From NCBI GenBank assembly GCA_026225475.1, contig JAMFSU010000027.1:1-40352 (forward strand): a DNA stretch of 40,352 nt, in the 5' to 3' direction. The notes below the pieces were generated by a model. It was not told the DNA's origin. It saw only the letters and a program-made list of their open reading frames with translations, and did no database searches. Position numbers and translations under genes: made by a program. The DNA is from Duganella sp. GTDB taxonomy: Bacteria; Pseudomonadota; Gammaproteobacteria; Burkholderiales; Burkholderiaceae_D. Of this stretch, positions 27,734-35,445 are shown piece by piece (within the stretch, counting starts at the first letter, position 1; each line of letters opens with the position of its first letter).

Positions 27734-28759
27734 ATGCAAAACAAGATCGTGACGTTAGCATTGCAAGGCGGCGGCTCGCACGGCGCATTTACCTGGGGTG
27801 TGCTGGATCGCTTGCTGGAGGACGCGCGTATTGACGTCGAAGGCATTAGCGGCGCCAGTGCCGGCGCCATGAATGCCGCGGTGTTGGCACATGGCTATAA
27901 CAGCGGCGGTCGCGATGGCGCGCGCGAGGCATTGGCCGCGTTCTGGGGTCGCATCGCGGTTAAGGAGCCGTTCAGTTTTTTTCCTCCCGAAATGTTGCCG
28001 GGCGGTGCCAGTCTGCTCAACCAGCCAGCGCCAGCAGGCATGAAGGCGCTGATGGCGATGACGCGCTTCTTTTCGCCGACGCAGTTGAATCCGCTCGACA
28101 TCAATCCCTTGCGCGATATCTTGCAGGAACAGATCGATTTCGAGCGCCTGCGCCGCACGGGCAATATCAAACTGTTTATTGCGGCGACCAAGGTCAGCAG
28201 TGGCACGCTGAAGATATTCCGTAATCGCGATCTGACGCTGGACGCCTTGCTGGCATCGGCCTGTCTGCCTTCCATGCATCGGCCGGTGGAAATCGATGGT
28301 GAAGCATACTGGGATGGCGGCTTGACTGCTAATCCACCGATTTTTCCGTTACTGCACCTGTGTTCGGCGCGTGACTTGATGGTGGTGCTGCTGCATCCGT
28401 GCAGTCGGCCGGGAACGCCAACCTCGATTACCGAAATCGGCCAGCGTTTGAGCGAAATCAGTTTCAGCTCCGCCTTTTTCACCGAACTGGGCGGGCTGGC
28501 GCTGGCCAAGCGCGAAGCGGAAGGTTCCATGTTCGCGTTCGGTACGCTGGAGCGCCGTCTCAAGCGACTCAATATGCACATGGTGGAAGCTCCTGACTTG
28601 ATGAACCAGCTCGATGTGAGCAGCAAGCTCAATACCAGCACCTCGTTCATTCATGCCATGCAGGAGGAAGGGCGCGCCGTTGCTGAAGCCTGGCTGGAGC
28701 GGCATTTCTATACGCTGGGGGTGAAGTCGTCATTTGATCTCGGGCATTACCTGCAATAA
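27734..28759 (+). CDS. rssA: Patatin-like phospholipase (RssA type)
   Basis: The ATG at 27734 (MQNKIVTLALQGGGSHGAF) gives 341 residues. A serine lipid hydrolase with a Ser-Asp dyad: oxyanion motif GGGSHGAF (12-19), nucleophile Ser42 in GASAG and Asp194 in WDGG. The family hydrolyses phospholipids or lysophospholipids; substrate and cellular target are not known for this branch. No signal peptide. The symbol is by similarity to E. coli RssA and is tentative. It is 47 bases upstream of the alpha/beta hydrolase gene. Confidence 0.85.
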   Translation: MQNKIVTLALQGGGSHGAFTWGVLDRLLEDARIDVEGISGASAGAMNAAVLAHGYNSGGRDGAREALAAFWGRIAVKEPFSFFPPEMLPGGASLLNQPAPAGMKALMAMTRFFSPTQLNPLDINPLRDILQEQIDFERLRRTGNIKLFIAATKVSSGTLKIFRNRDLTLDALLASACLPSMHRPVEIDGEAYWDGGLTANPPIFPLLHLCSARDLMVVLLHPCSRPGTPTSITEIGQRLSEISFSSAFFTELGGLALAKREAEGSMFAFGTLERRLKRLNMHMVEAPDLMNQLDVSSKLNTSTSFIHAMQEEGRAVAEAWLERHFYTLGVKSSFDLGHYLQ

Positions 28760-28806
28760 CGCCATCCGGCGCTTTATACTATGCGGTTTTTGCCGGAAAT
28801 TCTGCC

Positions 28807-29685
28807 ATGAAGCCATCCCGATCCGAATTCCTCGACATCCGCGGCCTGCGCTACCACGTCCGGCATTGGGGCGAGCCAGGTGCGCCCAAGTTGTTCATGC
28901 TGCATGGCTGGATGGATATCTCGGCTTCATTCCAGTTTGTGGTCGACAATCTGCAACAGGATTGGCATGTGATCGCGCCCGACTGGCGCGGTTTTGGCCT
29001 GACGCAACGCTCACCTGCCGACACTTACTGGTATCCCGACTATCTGGCTGATCTTGATGCGCTGTTGCTGCATTTCGCGCCCGAGGAAGCGATCAATCTG
29101 CTGGGCCACAGCATGGGTGCCAATATTGTCAGCATCTATGCTGGCGTGCGCCCGGAGCGAATTGCCAAGCTGATCAATCTGGAAGGCTTCGGCTTGCCCA
29201 GCACACGGCCGGAACAGGCGCCGGCACGTTTTGCCAGTTGGCTCGATCAATTGCGCGAAAAATCAGACCTGCGTCCCTATGACTCGCTAGCGGGGGTGGC
29301 CGCGCGTCTGCAAAAAACCAATCCGCGCCTCAGTGACGAACGTGCCGCCTTTCTGGCTGCGCATTGGGCCGGTCAGCGCGACGACGGCAGTTGGGAAATC
29401 CTCGGCGATCCGGCCCACAAACGGATCAATCCCTTGTTGTATCGGGTCGATGAAGCGACCGCTTGCTGGCACCAGATCACTGCTCCGGTATTGTGGGTGG
29501 AAGCGGCCCAGACCGACGTCTGGCGTTGGTTTGGCGAAAATGCCCTGACACGTGAGGAAATCAACCGGCGCATCGGATTTTTGCGTCATGTCCACACGCA
29601 AGTCATCCCTGATGCGGGCCACATGTTGCATCATGATCAGCCAGAATTGCTGGCCGCCAGCATCGAAACTTTCTTGATGGCATAA
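28807..29685 (+). CDS. Alpha/beta hydrolase
   Basis: A 292-residue alpha/beta-hydrolase-fold protein. The oxyanion-side motif is LHGWMD (32-37), the nucleophile elbow is GHSMGAN with Ser102, and the catalytic His lies in DAGHMLHHDQPE near the C-terminus. No signal peptide, so cytoplasmic. The substrate cannot be inferred; esterase or lipase-like activity would fit its position right after the patatin-like gene. A TATACT box at 28775-28780 could give it a separate start. Confidence 0.88.
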   Translation: MKPSRSEFLDIRGLRYHVRHWGEPGAPKLFMLHGWMDISASFQFVVDNLQQDWHVIAPDWRGFGLTQRSPADTYWYPDYLADLDALLLHFAPEEAINLLGHSMGANIVSIYAGVRPERIAKLINLEGFGLPSTRPEQAPARFASWLDQLREKSDLRPYDSLAGVAARLQKTNPRLSDERAAFLAAHWAGQRDDGSWEILGDPAHKRINPLLYRVDEATACWHQITAPVLWVEAAQTDVWRWFGENALTREEINRRIGFLRHVHTQVIPDAGHMLHHDQPELLAASIETFLMA

Positions 29686-29775
29686 ACCTTGTTGCCGTTG
29701 GTGCCATGCAGCACAGCGCATTGATGCGGCGTACAATGAAGCTATCTCAATGACCTGCAACAAGCGCAATTTTCC

Positions 29776-30612
29776 ATGCTCAATGTCGATATGCACTGCC
29801 ATTCCAACGTCTCCGACGGCTTGCTGCTGCCGGAACAGGTGGCTGCGCGCGCGCACGCTAACGGCGTCGACGTCTGGGCCTTGACCGATCACGATGAAAT
29901 TAGCGGCGTTGCCGCTGCCCGTGAAGCGGCCGAGGCGCTCGGTATGCGCCATGTGGCCGGTGTGGAAATTTCGGTAACCTGGGCCAACCAGACCGTGCAT
30001 ATCGTCGGTTTGCGCATCGATGAAACCAATGCCGCGCTGGTGCAAGGGCTGGCGGCTACGCGCAACGGCCGCGAACGGCGCGCGCGCGATATTGCGGCGG
30101 CACTGGGCAAGATCGGCATCGCCGGTGCCTATGAAGGCGCGCTCAAGCACGTCGGCAATCCGGATTTGATGTCGCGTACCCACTTTGCGCGCTTTCTGGT
30201 CGAAAGCGGGCATTGCGTCGATACCAAGCAAGTGTTTCGCGATTTCCTCTGTGAAGGCAAGCCGGGCTTTGTGCCGCATCGGTGGGCCACGCTGAGCGAA
30301 GCGGTGTCCTGGATCCGTGGCGCAGGTGGGGTGGCAGTGATTGCGCACCCAGGCCGTTATCAATACAGCGAGCTTGAATTCGGCGCCTTGTTCGATGAAT
30401 TCAAGCAACTTGGCGGACTGGCCATTGAAGTAACAACTGGCAGCCACACGCCCGATCAGTACCAAGAATATGCCCGCGTGGCAAAGCGCTTTGGTTTTCT
30501 GGCCTCGATTGGCTCCGATTTCCATGGTCCGGGCGAATCGCGCGTTGACCTTGGTCGCTTACCGCCGCTGCCGAGCGGTTTGACGCCGGTCTGGCACGAC
30601 TGGGTTTTCTAA
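29776..30612 (+). CDS. PHP domain phosphoesterase (RNase AM / YciV type)
   Basis: A 278-residue PHP-domain metalloenzyme. Metal-binding motifs are in place: DMHCHSNVSDG (His7, His9, Asp14), LTDHDE (36-41), GVEISV, VIAHPGRY and GSDFHGPG. The E. coli relative YciV (TrpH, also RNase AM) is a 5'-3' exonuclease acting on RNA 5' ends and on 3',5'-bisphosphonucleotides. In E. coli yciV and yciO are neighbours; here htpX lies between them. Full length, no signal peptide. Confidence 0.9.
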   Translation: MLNVDMHCHSNVSDGLLLPEQVAARAHANGVDVWALTDHDEISGVAAAREAAEALGMRHVAGVEISVTWANQTVHIVGLRIDETNAALVQGLAATRNGRERRARDIAAALGKIGIAGAYEGALKHVGNPDLMSRTHFARFLVESGHCVDTKQVFRDFLCEGKPGFVPHRWATLSEAVSWIRGAGGVAVIAHPGRYQYSELEFGALFDEFKQLGGLAIEVTTGSHTPDQYQEYARVAKRFGFLASIGSDFHGPGESRVDLGRLPPLPSGLTPVWHDWVF

Positions 30613-30648
30613 GAACCAGGCGGCGCGGCGCGTGTTATTTGTCGCGGA

Positions 30649-30676
30649 CTTGAATTTTCTCGGCTCAATCCTATCT
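30649..30676 (+). promoter_or_regulatory. Candidate sigma-32 heat-shock promoter of htpX
   Basis: CTTGAA (30649-30654) is followed after 14 bases by TCCTATCT (30669-30676), resembling the RpoH pattern CTTGAAA and CCCCATNT. It lies about 30 bases before the htpX ATG. HtpX is a classic heat-shock or envelope-stress protein, which supports the call. Confidence 0.5.
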
Positions 30677-30707
30677 AATAGCCACTTTCACGATAGGAGT
30701 ATTTTCC

Positions 30708-31583
30708 ATGAAGCGCATCTTCCTCTTCCTCGCGACCAATATCGCCGTGCTGGTGGTGATGAGCGTGATCCTGTCGCTGCTCGGCGTTGACCGATTCCTC
30801 ACCAGCGCCGGCCTGAATCTGCCGATGCTGCTGGTGTTTTCGCTGGTGGTTGGTTTCACTGGCTCGATCATTTCCTTGCTGATGAGTAAGTCGATGGCCA
30901 AATGGAGCACGGGCGCGCGCGTCATCGACACACCCGTCAATGCCACCGAAGTCTGGCTGGTCAATACCGTGAGCAAACTGGCGCAACGCGCTGGCATTGG
31001 CATGCCCGAAGTGGCGGTCTATGAAGGCGAACCGAATGCCTTCGCTACCGGCGCGTTCAAGGATTCAGCGCTGGTGGCCGTGTCCACCGGCCTGCTGCAA
31101 GGCATGACCAAGGAAGAAGTGGAAGCCGTGCTCGGCCACGAAGTGGCGCATATCGCCAATGGCGACATGGTCACGATGACCTTGGTGCAGGGCGTGCTCA
31201 ATACGTTTGTGGTGTTCCTCTCGCGGGTGGTCGGCTACTTTGTCGATTCTGCACTGAGGCGCAACGACAACAGTTCCGGTCCAGGCATTGGTTACATGGT
31301 GACGGTGATTGTTTGCCAGATCGTCTTCGGTATTGGTGCCTCGATCATTGTGGCCTGGTTCTCGCGGCATCGCGAATTTCGCGCCGATGCCGGTTCTGCG
31401 CGCCTGTTAGGTAATCCGCAACCGATGATCAATGCCTTGGCGCGTCTGGGCGGCATCCATGCTAGCGGCTTGCCGCAATCGATGGCGGCCATGGGTATCA
31501 ATGACAAGCCCGGTTTCATGGCATTGTTTTCCAGTCATCCGCCGATGGAGCAGCGAATCGCTGCACTGCGCGGTCAGCGCTGA
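30708..31583 (+). CDS. htpX: Membrane zinc metalloprotease HtpX
   Basis: A 291-residue M48 protease that degrades misfolded inner-membrane proteins together with FtsH. Two N-terminal membrane spans (about 4-26 and 38-58) precede the catalytic domain with zinc motif HEVAH (144-148); the third ligand Glu is in REFRAD. Two further hydrophobic stretches lie around 155-180 and 195-220. AGGAG is placed eight bases before the ATG. It has an apparent heat-shock promoter and a strong downstream hairpin, so it is probably monocistronic. Confidence 0.97.
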   Translation: MKRIFLFLATNIAVLVVMSVILSLLGVDRFLTSAGLNLPMLLVFSLVVGFTGSIISLLMSKSMAKWSTGARVIDTPVNATEVWLVNTVSKLAQRAGIGMPEVAVYEGEPNAFATGAFKDSALVAVSTGLLQGMTKEEVEAVLGHEVAHIANGDMVTMTLVQGVLNTFVVFLSRVVGYFVDSALRRNDNSSGPGIGYMVTVIVCQIVFGIGASIIVAWFSRHREFRADAGSARLLGNPQPMINALARLGGIHASGLPQSMAAMGINDKPGFMALFSSHPPMEQRIAALRGQR

Positions 31584-31597
31584 GGCGGTAGCGCAGG

Positions 31598-31627
31598 GAC
31601 AAAGCGGCGGGCAACCGCCGCTTTGTC
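31598..31627 (+). terminator. Terminator-like hairpin after htpX
   Basis: GACAAAGCGGCGG (31598-31610) and CCGCCGCTTTGTC (31615-31627) form a 13-bp perfect stem with loop GCAA. The nearest T-run (five T) is about 13 bases further. Confidence 0.65.
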
Positions 31628-31701
31628 ATTGTCGGCGGCATTTTTGTGCTATTTTTCGGCCCTGAACACGGCCTATTTCATCAAGACACTAAAAAGAACG
31701 C

Positions 31702-32328
31702 ATGAGCCAGTTTTTTCAAATTCATCCCGACAATCCACAGTTGCGGCTGATCAAGCAAGCCGCGCAAATCATCCTCAGTGGCGGCATTGTCGCCTTGCCG
31801 ACTGATTCCTGCTATGCGTTGGTTTGTCAGCTTGATAACAAGGAGGCGGTGGAACGCGTACGCCGCATTCGCGGCGTCGATGACAAACATCATCTGACCT
31901 TGCTGTGCCGCGATCTGAGCGAAATTGCACTGTACGCCAAGGTCGACAATCGGCAATACCGCTTGCTCAAGGCCGCTACACCAGGCCCGTACACCTTCAT
32001 TCTGGAAGCCACCAAGGAAGTGCCGCGCCGGCTCAGTCATCCTTCACGCAAGACCATCGGCCTGCGCGTGCCGGAAAATCAGATCGCCCATGCATTGCTG
32101 GCTGAACTAGGGCAACCCTTGCTCGGTACCACCTTGATTTTGCCCGATCAGGACGATGCGCTGACCAATGCCGATGATATCCGCGACCGGCTTGAAAAAC
32201 AGATTGAGCTGATCATCGACAGCGGTGCCTGCAGCCTGGAGCCGACCACTGTGATCGATTTGAGCGGCGACGACCAGCCGGTGCTGGTACGCCAGGGACG
32301 TGGCGCCGCCGCCTTGTTTGGTTTGTAA
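31702..32328 (+). CDS. yciO: YciO (YrdC/Sua5-like RNA-binding domain protein)
   Basis: A 208-residue single-domain YrdC-fold protein. The opening MSQFFQIHPDNPQLRLI closely follows E. coli YciO, and GIVALPTDSCYALVC, ATPGPYTFILEATKEVPRR and KTIGLRVPEN are family blocks. YrdC/Sua5 proteins make threonylcarbamoyl-AMP for the t6A37 tRNA modification. YciO is a paralogue with uncertain or weaker activity, so this gene need not be the cell's main TsaC. It sits upstream of the site-2 protease and trpS. Confidence 0.92.
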   Translation: MSQFFQIHPDNPQLRLIKQAAQIILSGGIVALPTDSCYALVCQLDNKEAVERVRRIRGVDDKHHLTLLCRDLSEIALYAKVDNRQYRLLKAATPGPYTFILEATKEVPRRLSHPSRKTIGLRVPENQIAHALLAELGQPLLGTTLILPDQDDALTNADDIRDRLEKQIELIIDSGACSLEPTTVIDLSGDDQPVLVRQGRGAAALFGL

Positions 32329-32379
32329 TTGCTAAGCGCCGTTGCTATCAAGGATGTTGCTGCTGCGGCGACGTTTATT

Positions 32380-32392
32380 TGTCAAATTGACA
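32380..32392. promoter_or_regulatory. Palindrome TGTCAA-A-TTGACA upstream of the site-2 protease gene
   Basis: A perfect 13-base palindrome that includes a consensus -35 hexamer (TTGACA). Only a poor -10 follows at the right distance. Possible operator overlapping a promoter. Confidence 0.35.
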
Positions 32393-32432
32393 TTGATATT
32401 ATCTGTTTGGCAAATTTCCTGGATGGAGATTC

Positions 32433-32460
32433 TTCACTTGCCTTACCCCTCTGCTAAAAT
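32433..32460 (+). promoter_or_regulatory. Candidate promoter of the site-2 protease gene (near-leaderless)
   Basis: TTCACT (32433-32438), a 16-base spacer and extended -10 TGCTAAAAT (32452-32460), then eight bases to the ATG. There is no purine-rich ribosome site between, so the transcript would begin at or just before the ATG. Confidence 0.5.
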
Positions 32461-32468
32461 TCGCACCC

Positions 32469-33131
32469 ATGAATGATCTTATCCAGACTGTCGCTGTGTA
32501 TGCGCTCCCGGTACTTTTCGCGATCACGCTACACGAAGCAGCACACGCCTACGCGGCCAAGTATTTTGGCGACAATACCGCTTACGCGATGGGGCGCATG
32601 AGCCTCAATCCGCTCAAGCATATCGACCCGTTCGGCACGATCCTAATCCCCATCCTGCTGTATTTCGCCACCAGCGGCGCTTTCCTGTTCGGCTATGCCA
32701 AGCCGGTGCCGCTCGATTTCGGCAAATTGCGCAAGCCCAAACGCGACATGGCATGGGTGGCGCTAGCCGGGCCTGCTGCCAATTTCTTGATGGCATTGAT
32801 CTGGACACTAGTGATTTATGCCCTCGCAATCGGCCAGGTTGAAGAAGAATTCTTCATGCTGATGGCCAAAGCTGGCGTGCTGACCAATCTGGTCATGTTT
32901 GCCTTCAATCTGTTTCCGATTCCCCCATTGGACGGTGGCCGCATTTTGACAAGTTTACTGCCGCATCGGTATGCGTATAAATTTGCACAGATCGAGCCTT
33001 ATGGCTTTTTCATTGTCATGGCACTGGTCTTGCTCAAGGTAATTTATACCTGGTGGATGGCACCGGTCATGTACCTGGCAGCAACTTTGTTGCAATGGAT
33101 TACTTCGCCAATACTCTTATTTTTTAACTAA
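32469..33131 (+). CDS. Site-2 protease family (M50) intramembrane metalloprotease
   Basis: A 220-residue polytopic protein with zinc motif HEAAH (22-26) in the first membrane segment and the third ligand Asp155 in FPIPPLDGGR, typical of the short, PDZ-less YwhC/SpoIVFB-like branch. About five to six membrane spans. Substrate unknown; relatives cleave membrane proteins within the bilayer, often to release regulators. It ends nine bases before trpS, so the two are probably co-transcribed, a pairing I recall from other Burkholderiales. Confidence 0.93.
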   Translation: MNDLIQTVAVYALPVLFAITLHEAAHAYAAKYFGDNTAYAMGRMSLNPLKHIDPFGTILIPILLYFATSGAFLFGYAKPVPLDFGKLRKPKRDMAWVALAGPAANFLMALIWTLVIYALAIGQVEEEFFMLMAKAGVLTNLVMFAFNLFPIPPLDGGRILTSLLPHRYAYKFAQIEPYGFFIVMALVLLKVIYTWWMAPVMYLAATLLQWITSPILLFFN

Positions 33132-33139
33132 AGCACATC

Positions 33140-34339
33140 ATGTATCCCGACCGCGTTGTCTCCGGTATGCGCCCGACAGGTGCGCTGCATCTGGGCCATT
33201 ATCACGGTGCCCTGAAGAACTGGGTCAAACTGCAATCCGAACTGCCTTGCCTGTTCTTTGTGGCCGACTGGCATGCCTTGACGACGCATTACGACGATCC
33301 CAGCGTGATCGAGCACAGCACCTGGGAAATGGTGATCGACTGGCTCGCCGCCGGCGTTGATCCTTCGCAATGCACCTTGTTCATCCAGTCGCGCGTGCCC
33401 GAGCATGCGGAACTGCATCTGTTGTTGTCGATGGCCACGCCACTGGGATGGCTGGAGCGAGTACCGACCTACAAGGATCAGCAGGAAAAACTGTCCGACC
33501 GCGATCTGGCAACCTATGGTTTTCTCGGTTATCCCTTGTTGCAAGCGGCCGATGTCCTGATCTACCGCGCCAGCCAGGTGCCGGTCGGCGAAGACCAGAT
33601 TCCCCATATCGAAATGATGCGCGAGATTTCGCGCCGCTTTAATCATCTTTATGGCAAGGAAAAGGGATTCGAGGAAAAGGCCCGCGATGCCGTCAAAAAG
33701 CTTGGCAGCAAGCGTTCCAAGCTGTATCAGGAGTTGCGCACGCAGTTTCAAGAGCAGGGCGATGACGAAGCACTGGAGCAGGCTAAGGCCATGCTCGATG
33801 ATGCCCAGAACCTGTCCATGATTGATCGCGAGCGCCTGTTCGGTTATCTCGAAGGCAGTCGTAAATTGATCTTGACCGAGCCGCAAGCCTTGTTGACCTC
33901 AGCTTCGCGTCTGCCGGGCTTGGACGGCGCCAAAATGTCCAAGAGCTACGGCAACGCGATTGCGCTGCGTGAGGATGCAGATTCGGTGACAAAGAAGGTC
34001 CGCACCATGCCGACCGATCCGCAACGCGTGCGCCGCACCGATGTTGGTGACCCGGGCAAGTGTCCGGTCTGGCAATTTCATCTGGTGTATTCCGATGATG
34101 CAACGCGACAATGGGCTGAGCAGGGCTGCCGTTCGGCCGGTATTGGTTGTCTGGAATGCAAGCAGCCAGTAATCGATGCCATCCTCAAAGAGCAGCAACC
34201 GATGCTGGAACGGGCCCAGCAATATCTCGATGATCCTTCGCTGGTGCGGGCGATTATCGCCGACGGTTGCGACCATGCGCGCAAGCTGGCGCAGGACACC
34301 ATGCGTGATGTCCGCGAAGCCATGGGCCTGGGCTACTAG
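33140..34339 (+). CDS. trpS: Tryptophanyl-tRNA synthetase
   Basis: A 399-residue class-I synthetase, longer than the roughly 330 of E. coli. HIGH-type motif HLGH (17-20) in RPTGALHLGHYHG, and KMSKS at 265-269. Residues about 176-240 form a charged helical insertion before KMSKS that is absent from the short form. After KMSKS, Cys308, Cys330, Cys337 and Cys340 are spaced C-x21-C-x6-C-x2-C, close to the C-x22-C-x6-C-x2-C site that binds [4Fe-4S] in Thermotoga maritima TrpRS. It follows the site-2 protease gene by eight bases. Confidence 0.97.
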   Translation: MYPDRVVSGMRPTGALHLGHYHGALKNWVKLQSELPCLFFVADWHALTTHYDDPSVIEHSTWEMVIDWLAAGVDPSQCTLFIQSRVPEHAELHLLLSMATPLGWLERVPTYKDQQEKLSDRDLATYGFLGYPLLQAADVLIYRASQVPVGEDQIPHIEMMREISRRFNHLYGKEKGFEEKARDAVKKLGSKRSKLYQELRTQFQEQGDDEALEQAKAMLDDAQNLSMIDRERLFGYLEGSRKLILTEPQALLTSASRLPGLDGAKMSKSYGNAIALREDADSVTKKVRTMPTDPQRVRRTDVGDPGKCPVWQFHLVYSDDATRQWAEQGCRSAGIGCLECKQPVIDAILKEQQPMLERAQQYLDDPSLVRAIIADGCDHARKLAQDTMRDVREAMGLGY

Positions 34340-34342
34340 CGT

Positions 34343-34380
34343 GCCTTGCCAGCGGCCTGTTGGTTGGTGCGCTGGCAGGC
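34343..34380 (+). terminator. Hairpin after trpS
   Basis: GCC-T-TGCCAGCG (34343-34354) pairs with CGCTGGCAGGC (34370-34380) with one bulged T. No T-run follows, so it may be a weak or factor-dependent terminator. Confidence 0.4.
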
Positions 34381-34424
34381 AGTACCTACGGCATGTAGGG
34401 GCAATGTAAGCAAATTTGAACAAA

Positions 34425-34460
34425 TTGACCGATCATTGCGGCGATCCGCTACAATCGGTC
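34425..34460 (+). promoter_or_regulatory. Candidate dapA promoter with an inverted repeat
   Basis: TTGACC (34425-34430) and TACAAT (34450-34455) are 19 bases apart, a little long. GACCGAT (34427-34433) and ATCGGTC (34454-34460) form an inverted repeat that spans both hexamers, which could be an operator. Confidence 0.5.
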
Positions 34461-34501
34461 TTTTCCTATCCACCGTAGCATCTTTTCTACGCACTAACAT
34501 C

Positions 34502-35380
34502 ATGATCAAGGGCAGCATAGTCGCCATCGTCACGCCGATGCATCCGGATGGCAGTCTCGATTTTCCGGGCCTGCGCAAGTTGATTGACTGGCATATCGCC
34601 GAAGGCACCGACGCCATTGTGATCGTCGGCACCACTGGCGAATCGCCGACCGTTTCGGTCGAAGAGCACTCGGAGCTGATCAAGGTCGCGGTTGAACATA
34701 CGGCCAAACGCATTCCTGTGATTGCCGGTACCGGCGGAAATTCGACTTCGGAAGCGATCGAATTGACCGAGTTCGCCAAGAAAGTCGGCGCCGACGCTTC
34801 GCTGCAAGTGGTGCCTTACTACAATCGGCCGACCCAAGAAGGCATGTATTTGCACTTCAAGAAGATCGCTGAATCGGTCGATCTGCCAGTGATCCTCTAT
34901 AACGTGCCAGGCCGCACTGTCGCCGACATGAGTAACGACACCGTGCTGCGTCTGGCGCAAGTGCCGGGTATTGTCGGCGTCAAGGATGCGACCGGCAATA
35001 TCGCCCGTGGCACCGATCTGATCCGCCTGGCGCCAAAGTCGTTTGCGGTCTATTCGGGTGATGATGCTGTGGCGATCGCCTTGATGCTCTACGGCGGCCA
35101 AGGCAATATTTCGGTCACTGCCAACGTCGCGCCGCGCGATATGCATGAGCTGTGCGTCGCGGCCATGAGCGGCAATGTCGCCCGTGCCATCGAACTCAAT
35201 AACAAGATGTTGCCGCTGCATAACAATCTGTTTGTCGAGCCCAATCCGGTTCCGGTCAAATGGGCCATGATCGAAATGGGCTTGATAGAATCCGGTATGC
35301 GTTTGCCGTTGGCTCCGCTTGGCGCTGCTTACCACGAGACTGTGCGTGCCGCGCTGCGTGAATCCGGCGTATTAAAATAA
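34502..35380 (+). CDS. dapA: 4-hydroxy-tetrahydrodipicolinate synthase
   Basis: The ATG at 34502 ([13 protein letters not shown]) gives 292 residues, identical in length to E. coli DapA. Catalytic residues sit at the classic positions: Thr44/Thr45 in GTTGE, Tyr133 in YNVPGRT, Arg138 and Schiff-base Lys161 in GVKDATG. It condenses pyruvate with aspartate semialdehyde (from asd) to start the diaminopimelate/lysine branch. No Shine-Dalgarno is evident. The bamC start lies 65 bases downstream, the same arrangement as dapA-bamC (nlpB) in E. coli. Confidence 0.98.
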   Translation: MIKGSIVAIVTPMHPDGSLDFPGLRKLIDWHIAEGTDAIVIVGTTGESPTVSVEEHSELIKVAVEHTAKRIPVIAGTGGNSTSEAIELTEFAKKVGADASLQVVPYYNRPTQEGMYLHFKKIAESVDLPVILYNVPGRTVADMSNDTVLRLAQVPGIVGVKDATGNIARGTDLIRLAPKSFAVYSGDDAVAIALMLYGGQGNISVTANVAPRDMHELCVAAMSGNVARAIELNNKMLPLHNNLFVEPNPVPVKWAMIEMGLIESGMRLPLAPLGAAYHETVRAALRESGVLK

Positions 35381-35445
35381 ACAATTAAACCTAAACGGCA
35401 GTGTCGTTTTCCCTTGAACCTGAACCCGCTTCTCATTGCAACGAT

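Noticed and set aside
29287..30525. A 412-codon open frame antisense to the alpha/beta hydrolase and PHP genes
   Set aside because: It crosses two clearly real plus-strand genes and has shadow-like composition.
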